A stretch of DNA of 64,000 nt from Arthrobotrys musiformis (GCA_036971715.1 JAVHJL010000004.1:2294001-2358000); one strand, 5' to 3'. Positions 11,922 to 24,663 are shown, numbered from the stretch's first letter. Notes: generated by a model from the sequence alone, not told the origin. Numbers and translations: made by a program.

Positions 11922-12161
11922 TCATCGCAGATCGATATCGCCAACCGCCAGCCCAGCTGGAGCCTGGATAGGAAAAATGTGTCCTCCTGAAAGTTGATTC
12001 CAACAATGGTCTTTCATGAGGTTCCCGAAACCAGTCTTTAAAATATAGATATCACTGGGATAGAGACAACAAGGCGGGGCGGGCAATTGCGCAAGGGAAG
12101 GGGAGGCAGAAAAGGAAAGGCAAAGCAAGGCAATTGCAAACAGAAAAGGCTTACAATGCAT
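11922..12161 (-). CDS. Possible small secreted Cys-containing protein (weak)
   Basis: A 79-residue frame begins MHCKPFLFAIALLCLSFS and has a classic signal-peptide shape with a likely cut after SPSLA. The mature part holds a CC pair and one further Cys (PAPPCCLYPSD, KDHCWNQL). It is unspliced and not recognisable as a family. It lies just beyond the 3' end of sds23 on the same strand, so it may be sds23 3' UTR with a chance frame. An isolated frame this short is weak evidence. Confidence 0.2.
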   Translation of the reverse strand: MHCKPFLFAIALLCLSFSASPSLAQLPAPPCCLYPSDIYILKTGFGNLMKDHCWNQLSGGHIFPIQAPAGLAVGDIDLR

Positions 12162-12312
12162 ATCTTCTCGGCTATCGCCTTAGCCGGTTATGGCTAGGCC
12201 ATAGGGATATGTGTATAAAAAAATAAGAGGGAAAAAGTGACATATCAGAACCCGCTGGAAAAGAAGCATTCACCTGGAATTTCAGGAGGGGTTACATTCT
12301 CCCTTGACCAAA

Positions 12313-14010
12313 CTACGAACGACGCGAGTCAAATGATGATCTTCCAAGGTCAATAGAAGCTCGAACGCTGCTAGAACTACTTCTCCTTCTCTGTCGGCGA
12401 GCTTCCCCTGGGTCCAAATTAGTGAGGCCGGACGACCTGCCAATTAAATTCAAAATATCGGTCAAGGATACGACACCGATGAGACGGCCACTCAGGCGGG
12501 CACCGGGAACTGATGCGATGCTTAAACTCGCCGCAGCTGGAAAGTTGGCCGCAAGAGGTGACGCTGCGGCCATGGAGGGCGGGGGTATTGCTGTGGTCGC
12601 AACTGGTATAGTCGGTGTTGATGGCGCGCTATTACCCTCACTTGGAGCATCGACGAGCCACATCCTATCTCTGGGAGTGAGCATAGCCAACTAAAGGTGC
12701 AGTTGAATATGAAACGGGCAGTCCTACCTATGGGCCTTTGTCGCAATGATCTTCGCCACGGTGTGTGCTAGAGTCGAGTGAGGGCTTACGTAGAATACTG
12801 GATATGAATCTTTTCCGTCATTCAAACCTCTATCTGTCAAAATCACAGAAAGGAAATGGAGGCAGGAGGATTTGAGGAGTGGAAGAGAGCTCGCTCTCGT
12901 GAGATGCTGTGGAATTACACATTAGACAGTTCGTTTTCGGAGTTGGTAGCAGGACAAACCTTGACGTCAGTCGTGGAAATGTTTCCAACCACATTATGGT
13001 TGGAATCTACAACAGCTAGGGAAGATATTCCCTCGGAGTTCATCATCTCCAAAGCTTCTAGAACTCGTTGGTCGCCGCTACCGAGGATAAAACGTCAGAA
13101 CCAGGCCGGTATATTTCGAACGTTTGTCAGGGAGAGGGGCGACAAAAAGACGTATTTCCCGTTTCACATACTTGATGGATATAACCTGTGCGGAACCAAA
13201 GTTCAACTCCCTTAGAGACAGAGGTAATACTTGTTCGATTTGGGAGAACGCTTTGGCATTGGACCAAAAGAATTCGAGAATCTTAAGCTGGCTGATCATG
13301 CCAATGACACTATCGGTTCCTTCCTTTACTACTGCCACCCGGTGAACACCGCTCCCTAAAATCTCGACGACTTTTGAGAGACCTTCGACCTCGGACACTG
13401 TTATGAAAGGGTCCTTTTTTCCCAGGTCCTTGACCAGTTTGACAGGAATATCGCCTCCGGAACGGCTTTTTGTAGCAAGGTCTTGGAACGTGTGTCCATC
13501 GGTATCCGAAGGGTCACCTTTCCATACGCCGAGAACCATAAGAAGGAAAGCGGTAAGGTCGCTGTAATCAAAGGTTCCGATGACTGCTCCGTTTTCTGAT
13601 TTAATGGGCAGAGATGATATACCGAAGTCAACTAGCATCTTTGCCGAAGAATAACCCAGGTAAGTTTCGTAAAAGACTTAGGAAAAAGCCAAAGGAGGCA
13701 CAAGAGAGGAAGCTCCAGCAGTATGTCGTACCTGACATGCCTCTTCAATCGGCTTGTTCTCCTCAACGAAGTGCAGCTCTTGGTCGGCTACGAGTTCTCT
13801 GCACGGGATGGATCGCCAGTCTCGCTGTGGGACGTTGATATCAGGACGGGGGGCGATAGTGAGCAAATCTACGAGGGAGGCATGGGAGAGGGATGGCTGC
13901 CGAGATGGGGATCGAGGAGTTGCACGTAGGGAAGCTTGGCTGGAAGACGCAGACCTGGACATCTTTTGGGCCCCGAACTCGGGAGAGGATGATGGTTGAG
14001 AAGCTGACAT
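12313..14010 (-). CDS. sds23: CBS-domain protein Sds23/Moc1
   Basis: Five exons: 14010-13732, 13638-13172, 13077-12960, 12906-12728 and 12664-12313, 464 aa. A Ser-rich N-terminus (about 45 residues) is followed by SLVDLLTIAPRPDINVPQRD and several CBS motifs: ISSLPIKSENGAVIGTFDYSDL, VHRVAVVKEGTDSVIGMIS, GISSLAVVDSNHNVVGNIS and a final SGRLIGVVSLTDILNLIG. The tail is Ser/Arg-rich (RRQRRRSSSSSVRASIDLG). Sds23 of fission yeast and its budding yeast paralogues bind and restrain PP2A/PP6-type phosphatases and influence cell cycle and stress or nutrient responses. The exon 4 to exon 5 junction was set by conserved THR/KAHR-MWLVD. The 5' leader is long. Confidence 0.9.
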
Positions 14011-15750
14011 GGTGGAAGTGGTCCGGTATTATTATATCCCCCTCTGTCTATTTTATTTTATATTTATTTTGTTTTATTTTTATGTGTTTCGGATTTCGGA
14101 TTTCGGTTGCTTTCGTTCTTTCTTTTGCTGATAACTGTTCAGTATCTTGAGTGTTAATAGATAGGTAGGTAGGTAAATGTTTTGTTTGATGAAGGGTTTT
14201 CGATATAGATTGTATGGGTATGTTAGGAGGTGTGTAGGTAATAAGTCGGTACTTGTTTTTTTGTGATCGAGGTAGTTGGAGGAAGGGGGAAAGGAAAGGA
14301 AGGGGGGAAAAGAATATGAGAGATGATGAGGGCTGGTTGTTCCAAGGGACGCAATGGATATTTGAATACGAACCTACCTATACCTGAACCTATACCCGCT
14401 ACCCGCTACGACAGGCAATTGGGACTAGAATCAAATCGAATCGAAATCACGATGTTGTGAGGGAGAGGGAACAAGATCTCCGCTCGTGGTTATAGCGTGG
14501 TGCGGTGCACTGAGCATGTAGCAGGTGACTGCAGGCGGCGGTGGCAGGAGGGCGTGACGTACGGGATGGCCTGGCCATTTACCTACCCACTGACCTGTGT
14601 ATTATATACCTAAGTACTTACTTAAGTAAGTATGTACTATGCGTGGTATCCCCGAAGTCAGGGTCCGGATTGCATTGATTGATTCTGAGGACGCGACGGA
14701 TCCGAGCAGCCAATGGTATGGAAGAGGATTGAGATGACGTTGTTCATGCTCAAGTCCATGCTCATGTCGAGGCTATCGCTGAAACGGGCCACAGGCGGAG
14801 GCGGGGTCTTCTGTGCAACATCACAACACATAATATAGTGGAGTATAGCTGGCTGGCTGCGCCACGGGAACCCTGGACAGATACCGCCACATGCACACGG
14901 GAAGTCATCTGTGGCTGTGGCTGTGTGAGGTTTCTCCCAGGATCGAGTGGCAGGGATGACGTAACCTGGCAGCCAACTTCGATTTATCGTATCGATAGAA
15001 TATCAGGGTCGGCGCAGACGACGACGCTAGCCAAGTCCCCAAGCAAGTCATGTAGACACAAGTACGTACTTAAGTGCTTAAGTACTTGCCATCATCCGTC
15101 GCCAGTGCTGGGCATACTAAGTAAGTAAGTAGGTATATTATTATTGAATCAAAATGAAATTGCAGTTCTTGGCGGCCGCCAATTCGGATCTGTAACTTTG
15201 GTGATATGAGATGATATGATTATGCAGGCTTTCGGGCTGTGGGGGGGAATCAAGACAGCCGTCAGAACTGCCAGCTGCTGCTGCTCCCTGTCGTCATAAA
15301 TCTCCAAGTACACACAGGTCCTTGTGTCTATTCCCTCGATCCGGCCGGTCTTCCAGGCAATAAAGCTAGTGTCTTGTTTCCCTTTTTTCCCTGTCTTACT
15401 TCTCCTTCTTCTCTCTCTCTCTCTTCTTTCCTTCTCCCCTCTCCCTCTCCCTCTCTCCCTTCTCTCAAGCAAGTCGGTATTTGGTATTTGTAGCACCAAT
15501 TGTTCGAATTCCCTTTCCTTTTTCTCTCATCCATTTCCGGCTTTTATCCCCCCAGTCAAGCCTTCTTTCTTCCCGTCAACACAACCTTCCTTCTCACATC
15601 TCCCGAATCAAGGAAGACAAGAACAAAGGAGCCGGGAGACAAAAACAAAAAAAAAAAAAAAGGGACATCAGGGCCAATTCCGTCGGAAGCGCCTCATTGG
15701 AATCGACTCTTTTCGCCTGTTCAGCCCGGAGGAACATACATTCACCAACA
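14011..15750. other. Divergent promoter region of sds23 and slm1
   Basis: This 1.7 kb spacer separates divergently transcribed sds23 and slm1. It contains TAAGTA/ACTTAAGT tracts (14157-14180, 14597-14640, 15060-15135), two TGACGT half sites (near 14555 and 14957), a CCAAT motif near 14711, and a long polypyrimidine tract at about 15373-15470 in the slm1 leader. No gene seen. Confidence 0.5.
15373..15470 (+). repeat. Polypyrimidine tract in slm1 5' leader
   Basis: About 100 bases of almost pure C/T, including (TC)n and (CCCTCT)n runs, lie about 280-380 bp upstream of the slm1 start. Such CT tracts are common just upstream of transcription starts in filamentous fungi. Confidence 0.7.
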
Positions 15751-18426
15751 ATGTCAGCGTACGGCGGCAGCAATCAACCTCATTCGAGGTCTCAAACTCC
15801 CGTTCAAGATGTCGCACGGACATCCAGTTACGCCTCCCATCGACCACGAACAGCAGATACCACCGGCACAGGTGGTGCCCACAGTCACAGATCGGTTGAA
15901 GGCGATGCTAGGTCCATGGATGGCAGCACGAGAGGCGGTACTACCGAACCGCCTTCCCGACAGCCTTCCACTTTGAAAAAAAGGAATTCATTTAGGAGAA
16001 GCAGCTCTTTAAAGCGCTCGGGATCTCGATCGCGCAGGTCGACCGTTGGAGAAATGGATAGCGACAACCCGAATTCGGCCTTCCACTCGCCTGTTCCTTC
16101 TCATGGTAACCCGACAGAGGTTTTGGCCAACAGGTTTTCAGGATGGCGCCGGATTTTGAAAGACTACATTGCATACTTTAAGGACGTCCAGGTTGCTTAT
16201 GAAACCCAAGCCAAAACCACTAGTAGGCTTTTCCACACGTTGAACAGTGCCATTGAGCCCGAAATGTTTCTTCGGTCGGGAGGTATCCTTGAAACAAATG
16301 TCGTCCTGAAAGAACATCACAGGTCCGCCATGCTAGCAAGCGAACAGGCCAAGCAGATCCAAGTCCAGATTATCAGTTCGCTGAGCGGTCTGCGGAACGA
16401 CCTTACCGGGAAAATAAAGGAAATCAAGGGGTTGTCCGGCGACTTCAAAAATACATTGGATAAAGAGCGAGAGGGTACACGCAGGGCGGTTACACAATTG
16501 GCCGATGCCCTGCTCGCTGTTGATTCCAATCCCTCCCTTGCCTCCGGGAAGAACGACCCATACATTGTAAAACTTTCAGTTGATAAACAACTTCGACGGC
16601 AATTAGCAGAAGAAAACTATCTCCACCGGGTAAGTTGAAATATCTCCCAGTAAATGGTACTCGTATGAGGTCTAACACCTAAAGACAGGCATATCTAAAT
16701 CTCGAGAGCAGTGGCCGTGAGCTGGAGAGTATCGTCGTCTCAGAGATCCAAAAGGCTTTCGACTCTTACATGAAGATCATAAGGATGGAAGGCGCGGACC
16801 TGACAGACACCGCTGAAAGGCTACAAACTCGCACTATAAACCTACCGCCCGATCACGAGTGGTCGTGCTTTGTTGAACGAGATCCTGATTTCGTCGACCC
16901 TAGGATACCCGTCAGAGGTTTCGATACGGTGGAGTACCCTGGCTGGAACCACCCAGCGGCGGTTGAAGTAAGGGCCGGCCTTCTGGAGCGAAAGTCAAAG
17001 TATCTCAAATCCTATACACCGGGATGGTATGTTCTATCACCGTCACATCTTCACGAGTTCAAAACACCAGATAGGAATCACGATATGACACCGGTGATGT
17101 CGCTTTATCTCCCCGACTGTACAATGGGTAGCCACACCCAACTCGGAGCGAAATCCCATAAGTTCGTTGTCAAGGGTCGGCAAACAGGTGCTTTGCATCG
17201 GTAAGTCCCCCAATACTCCGCCCAGTGTAGTGGATGCACCTTGCTCATAGAATGTTTAGCGGCCACAGCTGGGTCTTCCGTGCAGAGACGCACGAGGATA
17301 TGATAGGTTTCTACGAAAACATCAAAAAGCTAATTGAACTCTCTGGCCCCGAACGGAACGCCTTTGTCGCATCCTACCAAAAACACCACACTCCTCCAGA
17401 CACAGCAACGAAAGAGAACGGTTCTGCTAGTTCCGAGAATGGACTAGAGAATGACGAGGCAGATGAAATCCCATATTCTGCAGACCGCAGTGCACTAGTT
17501 GGTTCGGAGCCCTCTATTCATGAACCTCGACCCGAGGGTGGAAGATTCCCTTCCGATATTGACATTCAACGCCGGCGTTCACTCAGATCCGCGACCAGTG
17601 GTGCCTCCAACCAGTCACTAAATTCCGTGCCCGGTATCGTCCAGCCGCAGGAGAGCTATCATGTTGGGCTAGGAGGTGAGTTTGACGAGCATCGGTTTAA
17701 TGCCTTTGCGGCTGGGCGGCCAGGAATCCAACGCAATCCATCTGCATTTTCGTACGATGCACAGGTAATTGAAGCCTCCCACTTTGTAACCCACTTTCCG
17801 AACATTGTCTAAATCATACCGTTGCATAGCATCCTCCCACTTCAACCATACGCGGTGACGAAAATTTCCAGCCCGTTTTAGCACACATCTCTCCAGACGT
17901 TGAACGTAAGCTGTCCCAACAAGCAGACCCGGGTGAAGCTATCGGGCGCAGAGACAGCGCAACTTCACGAGCTCGGGAAACCCCATCACGGAAGCCCACA
18001 GCGACTTATGGGCTTGACCCTGTCACAGGCCAGCCTGACCTATCTACGAGCCAGCATACGGACGCTAAAGCCCGCCAGGGACCTGCCTTGGATAATGCAC
18101 AACCCAACCTTGCGGCCTATGAAGCTGAGGCTGCGTCAGGTTCGGCCGGTGCCGGCGCATACGAACTCTATCGGGAGTCGCAATTTACCCAAGGCTCGAG
18201 TGGGCAGGAAGCTGTCCCGAGGGTGTCTTCTGCAGACGTTACAAATCCCGCGAAACTCACAGATGCTGCCTTTGTGCCTTCGGAAACTGGAACACCGCAA
18301 CGGCCTACAAAATCATACGGTGACCTCCAAACCCTCGACGGAGAACCTTTGATCGTCCCCACCCAGCGCACAAACTCTAACTTCACAATATCTGATTTCC
18401 ATGTCCCCGGTGGATACCCTAAATAG
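15751..18426 (+). CDS. slm1: Slm1/Slm2-like PI(4,5)P2-binding F-BAR/PH protein
   Basis: Four exons: 15751-16629, 16689-17200, 17260-17764 and 17830-18426, 830 aa. Residues 1-115 are Ser/Arg-rich and disordered. Residues about 125-345 form an F-BAR-like helical module (RFSGWRRILKDYIAYFKDVQ, AMLASEQAKQIQVQIISSL). A PH domain covers about 386-495 (EVRAGLLERKSKYLKSYTPGWYVL through SWVFRAETHEDMIGFYENI). A long disordered tail follows and ends PGGYPK. In yeast Slm1/2 bind PI(4,5)P2 at eisosome-linked plasma membrane sites and activate TORC2. The start at 15751 (CAACAATGTC) is preferred because the frame upstream runs into leader sequence including a poly-A run. The gene lies divergent from sds23. 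Confidence 0.9.
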
Positions 18427-19547
18427 TAGAACATTCCAGCGTGTTAGGATTTGGAGTGCCAGCCATTCCTTCTCTTTTCATCCCATTCTTTTTTTTGCGC
18501 CGGATTCCCCTTGATTAGCTAGCACACTCTTTATGTTTGGAGACCTGTTTCTAAGAAAAGCGAGACGAACACTTGATGATAACTGGGAGTTCTTTGACAC
18601 GATAACGAGGGTATTATGCGAAATGAAACAGTCGTTTTTGTTCTTTGAAGAGTTTTTTTTTGCCTCCGTCTTCTTGGTTCTTTGCGTTTTTCTCAAGTTC
18701 AAAAAGATATATTGTTTTTATTTTTCTGCTTCGGCAATTTGAGTCGTAGTTACCCTGATGAGCCAAGGTTATTGGTTACTCAGGGAAGAAGAAAAAGATA
18801 CATACATGCATACGACTATCTATTCTAGACACATTGAAGGCAACGGATGCGATGTTTGATCGGGATCTCTTCTGTTTCTGAATGAGTGAGTGGGTGAGTG
18901 AGCGAGTGGATGTCTGCATGCAATATATGCGTATGTATTATGTACCAATAGATCCATGTCATCTGGCTGGTGAATCGGGATGTGCCCGTGGATAAAGACC
19001 ACCGCACCACACGCACTCCCAGCTGGGCGAGAGCGAGAATGGTGCAGCCAGCCAATAAGACGTGGTTTGGACGGTCCACATGGCTGAACATCTTCTCGTA
19101 CCAAGCAAAGCTGAGGACAAGATGCTGATACGAAGCGGCAGGGCTGCATGGATGTATAGTCCCCGCTCCATCTCACCTCAATGCACCAGTACTTAAGTAA
19201 CAGTTTAAGCCCTTCGACCTGCGCTGGAGTTCTGTTGCATTCCAAAGTCGTTGCTTGTTGAGCTGACATATAAATTTGCACGTGGGAACTGTTTGTTAGT
19301 AAGTACGACCCCAAGCTTCCGCCGCCCCAACGCTCACACGTCGTCTCGTTCTCGTTGTCTGACCGAAGTCAGCCAACGAACGGACCCGATTCTCTGGAGC
19401 GCCGGAGCTAGAGCTAGAAGCTAGCGAGGGAGGCACCACTACACTGTGCGACCGGGCTGCGCCTAGCAAGAACTTAGTACCCAAGTACTCTACTGATATT
19501 CCACCCCGCCATCGCCACAACAGAACTTTTAAGAGGTATCAATCGCC
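18427..19547. other. Intergenic, cmk1 promoter
   Basis: T-rich slm1 3' flank at 18480-18740, a GTGAGTGA-type microsatellite at about 18883-18910, a CCAAT motif near 19050, and short AAGTACTTAAGTA-type tracts at 19190 and 19470. No gene seen. Confidence 0.5.
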
Positions 19548-20995
19548 ATGGAGCCGCCAAGCACATCCCAGTCCCCCAAACCGCCGCAGCAGCCGCAGGC
19601 TATCCAGGCATGTCGCTACAAGACTGGCAAAACACTGGGATCTGGATCGTACTCTGTCGTTCGAGAATGTGTCCATATCGAAACCGGGAGATACTATGCG
19701 GCGAAGATAATCAACAAGAAGCTGATGGCTGGGAGGGAACATATGGTTCGGGCCCTTTCCAATTTATGCCAGCCGGGAATCGTCACATAGCTCACGAGTC
19801 CCCGTCGTTACCCAGGTCCGCAATGAAATCGCCGTTCTGAAGAAAGTGTCCATGGGGCACCAAAATATCTTGACCCTCGTAGATTACTTCGAGACGATGA
19901 ATAACCGTACGCACGCCACTCAACCCTAACTACTCATATCGAGAGCCCCCTGTCGATCTAACTGGCTTATTAGTGTACTTGGTCACCGACCTGGCTCTCG
20001 GTGGCGAGCTCTTCGATAGAATCTGTAGGAAAGGTTCCTATTTCGAATCTGATGCTGCCGACCTGATCCGAGCCACCCTCTCGGCTGTTGCGTACCTGCA
20101 CGACCACGGGATTGTCCATCGTGATCTGAAACCCGAGAATCTCTTGTTCCGAACACCGGAGGATAATGCCGACTTGTTGATCGCGGACTTTGGATTATCG
20201 AGAATTATGGATGAAGAACGATTCCATGTGTTAACGACAACATGCGGAACTCCCGGTTATATGGTTAGTCTCCTCTAGCGGTGGTACTTGGATGTAATTC
20301 CTTATTATAGGCAACTTTGAGCTAACTTTTATCGCAAGGCACCTGAAATATTCAAGAAGACGGGCCATGGGAAACCAGTGTAAGTGTGATCTTACGCCAA
20401 CGACTTGATATTTCATGACAAATTCATGCTAACTCTTAAAATAGCGACATCTGGGCTATTGGCGTCATCACCTACTTCCTTCTCTGCGGTTACACACCGT
20501 TCGATAGAGATTCGAATTTGGAGGAGATGCAAGCCATCCTAAAGGCCGACTACAAATTCGAGCCAGCTCAATATTGGCAAGACATCTCAGACAACGGTAT
20601 GTCATCCTTGAACAATGTGCTGGAAATACAATACTAACAAACTAAATTCAGCCAAGGATTTTATCAAGCGTTGTTTGACGATTGACCCCAAGGCACGTCC
20701 CACAGCTCACGCTGCTCTCGAACACCCCTTCATCATTGAAGAGCAACCGGAGAAAGAGGCAGACTTGTTGCCCACTGTTCGCAAGAACTTCAATGCGAGG
20801 AGGACCTTGCATGCCGCCATAGATACCATCAGGGCCATCAACAAACTTCGTGAAGGCGGTATGATGGATGGTGCCTTGAGCTCTGCACCCGAGAACCAGA
20901 AGAAGGAGAAACCGGTGAACCAACCTGCCACGGGGCTGTGGCATGGAAGCTCGGCACAAACAACCACCACTAAAGGCCTCTGGCAAAAATCGTGA
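19548..20995 (+). CDS. cmk1: Calcium/calmodulin-dependent protein kinase, CaMKI type
   Basis: Six exons: 19548-19745, 19816-19906, 19974-20263, 20339-20379, 20445-20596 and 20652-20995, 371 aa. A 22-residue Pro/Gln-rich start is followed by a complete Ser/Thr kinase domain: glycine loop LGSGSYSVV, Lys53 in AAKII, HRDLKPEN with Asp147, DFG with Asp168, activation loop LTTTCGTPGYM then APEI, and VDIWAIGVITYFLLCGY. The C-terminal ARRTLHAAIDTIRAINKLREG is the expected autoinhibitory/calmodulin-binding helix. The family phosphorylates Ser/Thr targets after Ca2+/calmodulin binding. Intron 1 has a weak donor (GTTCGG), chosen because it alone restores REHMVRNEIAVLKKV. Exon 4 is only 41 nt. Confidence 0.93.
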
Positions 20996-21636
20996 ATCCA
21001 AACGGTGTTCTTGCACTCTACGCCTTCCTCCTCAGCCTGTCTCCCCCTCTCTTTTTTTCTTCTCTTTTTTCTTTAATATGTGATACGCCCTTCCTCTACT
21101 TTGTCAGATATTTTGTGAGTTCTCTTAGCCAACTAGTTGAATCACGGCCGATGGATGTTATGCTTGCAGTGTGGATGTTTTTCTTGTTTTTTTTTTCATG
21201 AGAAAGTGGGAGGTTGAGCCTCTGTCAAGAGCGATGTGGATTCTATACGTCTACCGAATTCCTTTCCTTATACTACAATTAACTTGGTTATTATACATAA
21301 GTACTTAAATACCTACTATGTGATCTCAGAGTAACGCCGGTACCCAATCAGATTCGATATGAGGTATTTGGCATACTGTATTGCATTGGACGTATGCATG
21401 GATGAGTGGACCGTATGAGTTGCTGGGATTAGTGGTGTGGTATTTGGGCACCGCCAAGCAAAAGTCGAGGGTGCACAAGCGCCCTAGTTAAAAAAGATTC
21501 GCGAAACTCATCCAAGTAAAAAAAAATTGATACTTAACCCGACAGTCTACAGATACCCCGTCGGATTCACCAAAAAGCGCAAAATTCCCCGAAAACCGGT
21601 TCATGCCCCACCGCCCGCCGTCGCCTGACCCGTATA
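20996..21636. other. Intergenic between cmk1 and nop9
   Basis: T-rich cmk1 3' flank, then the nop9 promoter with a CCAAT motif near 21345 and an A-rich stretch at 21520-21530. No gene seen. Confidence 0.5.
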
Positions 21637-24083
21637 ATGCCAAAGGAACTTAAAAAACGTGGCCGCCGCGAGGCCAAACGCCAAAAGCTTGATCATGACA
21701 CCAATGGCCATGAAGTTGCGAGTAGCAGTAGCGCCAGCAAGCCAGTGCAAGGTCTTGCACTGGCTACACAAGCATTCGTATCCGGAGAGTCTGATGCCAC
21801 GGGCAACGATCAATTACCGTTTGAATCATCGATTGCGCCCGGCGCCACCTTCTTTGGTCTATTGGATGAGCAGGAACAAGAGTACTTCAGGAAAGCAGAT
21901 GATACGCTGGAGGCCAACTTGTTCAAGAGCGAGGAAGGTATGTTGGCCTGTCTTCTTTTTGATGCTCGGTGGCTGTGGGAGGCGGCTTGAAGTTGGGATT
22001 TCTGGTGGGTGTTCTGGATAGCTGATTGCTTGGGTATTTTAGAAAGGGATATGTTTCTCCAGAACGTACTGAAGGAAACTGAGAACAAAGAGCTCAAGAT
22101 GGCTTGTAGTCAGGGCTGTTCGCGGTTACTGGAGAAGCTGTTGTTTTTGGCAAACCCAGATCGTGTGAAGGTAGTGTTTCAAAAATTCCATGGACAGTAT
22201 GTTATACCCAGTCATTCGATATCTATTTATAACGGCGGCTGATCTTTTGCTATAGTTTCGGCCACCTCATGGAACATCGATTTGCGTCTCACTGTTGTGA
22301 AGCCCTCTTCACGGCGGCGGCTTCGATTGCAGCAGCGGAATACACGGGCCTCTCTGGGGGTAGCACGATCGGCGACGATAAGGATACATTTGTCTCCGCC
22401 GAAAGCTTGTTCCTCTACACGGTTACGGAGTTGGAACCGTTAATTGACGGTCTGCTCATGAATCCATTCGGTGCACACGTCCTTAGAACACTTTTCCTCG
22501 TCCTTTCCGGAGCACCGCTAGATTCACAGTCCCATAAATCGATAATGCACAGCAAAAGAAAAGAAAACGTCTCGGCGGCGTTGAAAAAGACAGACGGTAG
22601 CGAGGGCCAGGCACGGCCGGTGCCGGAATCCTTCAGGGAAGCGTTAAGCAAAATTATCAATACGATCACTGGGGATATTAACCGCGAGAGTATACGAAAT
22701 CTTGCGACGGACCCTCTAGGTAGCCCGACTCTGCAGTTGTTGATAGAATTGGACCTGGGGCGATCGAGAAAACACAAAACCAAGATTGAAGACTCCTTGG
22801 TAGGGAAGCTCTTGTTGCAGCTACCTGAAGATGAGGAAAGAGACACGGATGCCACGAGGTCTTTTGTCAAAATGCTGCTCTCTGACACTGTCGGCTCTCA
22901 CTTGTTAGAAAGGGTGATGATGTGCGTCCCCAAAAAGACGTTCAATCAACTTTACAGCCAGTATTTCAAGGATGGCCTAGGGAACCTAGCAGCAAGCGAA
23001 ATCGCGAGTTATGTGGTGATCAAAGTTTTAGACAAGCTGGAAACCCCAGAATTCAAAGCTGCTGAGGAGGAACTCAAAAAGGCTCTGCCGTCGCTGCTCG
23101 AGAATCATCGGGTGGCCGTTATTCGGTCCGTAGTTGAAAACTGCAGTAAGCGGGGGCTTAGTGCAGATGGTTTCTGCGACTCCTTGTTCAAAACGTGGGG
23201 CTCAGGCTCAGGGGAGGAACAAGATCTGTTGCTAAAGATACTAGAAATAAAACCAGGGGAGGTGGAGGATGGGGAAGGGGAGAGCGATGGTTCGAAAGAG
23301 ACCCAGAAGAAGAACCCGGGTCAGCTACACGCATCTCTTTTAGTTCAAGCGTTACTTTCGGTTCCGGGAGAATGTTCGAGGAGAGTGAAGGAGAGGTAAG
23401 AAACTGGTTGTCGCTTGGCTCGTGTTAGATTTTGTATAGCTGCTGACCTCGCCCACGATTAGTATTTTATCGTGTCCCGATGGTAGTCTCAGGCAACTTT
23501 GCAAGCACCACACGGCATCCCACGCCATTCAAAAGAGCATCGATTCAGATCCTACAGATATCGCATACAAACGCAAATTCGTGGGGCTTCTTTCCGGATC
23601 GATCGCAGATCTGGCCGTTCACCCGGTGGGGTCTCATGTCATCGACACGTTGTTCAAGGCCACGCTGAGCGGTCTTAAGTTACAACGACAGAGGATTGCA
23701 GATGAATTACTGGCTTCGGAAAGAAGGCTACGGGATTCTCTTCATGGCCGAGCGGTATGGAGGAATTGGAAGATGGATATGTATAAAACCAGGAGATACG
23801 ACTGGAATAATATAACGGCAGCGTCAATATCCAACGAGGCCCAACCCGAGGCTGCGGAGGTCAAGAAAAGCGCAATTCAGGTATGTCAATACGCAATAAT
23901 TTTTTTCGTTGGGGGGCGAGCTAATATTAATATGTGTATGTGTATGTGCACTAGATTGCAAGTGAAAGACACGCCGCAGCCAAGAAGGCAAAGGAGGAGA
24001 AGGAGAAGGAGAAGGAGAAGGGAAAGTTGAAAGAAAAGGAGAAGGTGGCCTCGCAGCCTAAGAAACGCAAGCAGACCACCTGA
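21637..24083 (+). CDS. nop9: Nucleolar Pumilio-repeat protein Nop9
   Basis: Five exons: 21637-21937, 22043-22196, 22256-23395, 23463-23880 and 23955-24083, 713 aa. The N-terminus is strongly basic (PKELKKRGRREAKRQK). Scattered Puf-like repeats follow: CSQGCSRLLEKLL, FGHLMEHRFASHCCEALF, MNPFGAHVLRTLFLVLSG, LATDPLGSPTLQLLIEL, LLSDTVGSHLLERVM and VHPVGSHVIDTLFKAT. The end is Lys/Glu-rich and basic (KKAKEEKEKEKEKGK, PKKRKQTT). Known Nop9 proteins bind the 20S pre-rRNA near the 3' end of 18S in the nucleolus and control Nob1 cleavage during 40S assembly. The order HGRAVWRNWKMDMYKTRRYDW before the tail is a family hallmark. Exon phases all agree. Confidence 0.93.
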
Positions 24084-24327
24084 TGGAATATAAATATAAA
24101 GCAGGTATGGAGGAGTATGTAAAATGTAATGTAATGGCATTGAATGCCTCGATCTAGGCCCTGAGAGAAGCGTAGTAGTGTCTATGATATGATATACTAT
24201 CCCTTACATGCGGGCCGAAACAGTTGACCAACCGAACAAAACCAAAACAAAACAAATTAGCAGTGGAACATCGCTTGTGCTCGGAACCATCAACGCCCCA
24301 GCCGGTCTCAGCCATGCCTACCGACAG

Positions 24328-24382
24328 GCGGACAGACACGGGCGGGCAGACAGACGGACGGACAGACAGACAGACAGACAGA
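24328..24382. repeat. GACA/GACG microsatellite
   Basis: Imperfect tandem (GACA)n with GACG and GGCA variants, ending in about five perfect units. Confidence 0.9.
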
Positions 24383-24663
24383 TGTGTGTGCTGGCTGGCC
24401 CTTGCTGTCAGGTAGCAGGTCTACTAAGTGCTGCAATGCATGGCATCGAAAACCTGTTTTTGCACCCGGCCCCTCCACTCCAGCTTGCCTACCTACCTAC
24501 CCAAGTACTTGCTTGGTGTGTATGTAAGGTACTTCATGCCCCGTCCTGGCTTGCAATGGTGATTCTATTCGCTTCCATTCGTCGTACCTCCAACCAACCA
24601 TCCAACCAACCACACAACAAACAAACAAGCAATCAATTCAGTGTCCAGTTCTTTCCGCTCCGA

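Larger units (their letters stand above)
10777..12312. other. Intergenic region with direct repeats and TAAGTA tracts
   Basis: Contains the sec14 promoter and the 3' flank of sds23. A degenerate ACTTGAACCTGA tandem repeat lies at about 11125-11165. TAAGTA/GTAAGT-rich sequence occurs at 11555-11660, and TAGG tandem units at about 11848-11872. A possible short secreted-protein frame at 11922-12161 is listed separately. Confidence 0.5.

Noticed and set aside
12962..12969. TGACGTCA as a regulatory site
   Set aside because: It lies within an sds23 coding exon; likely chance.
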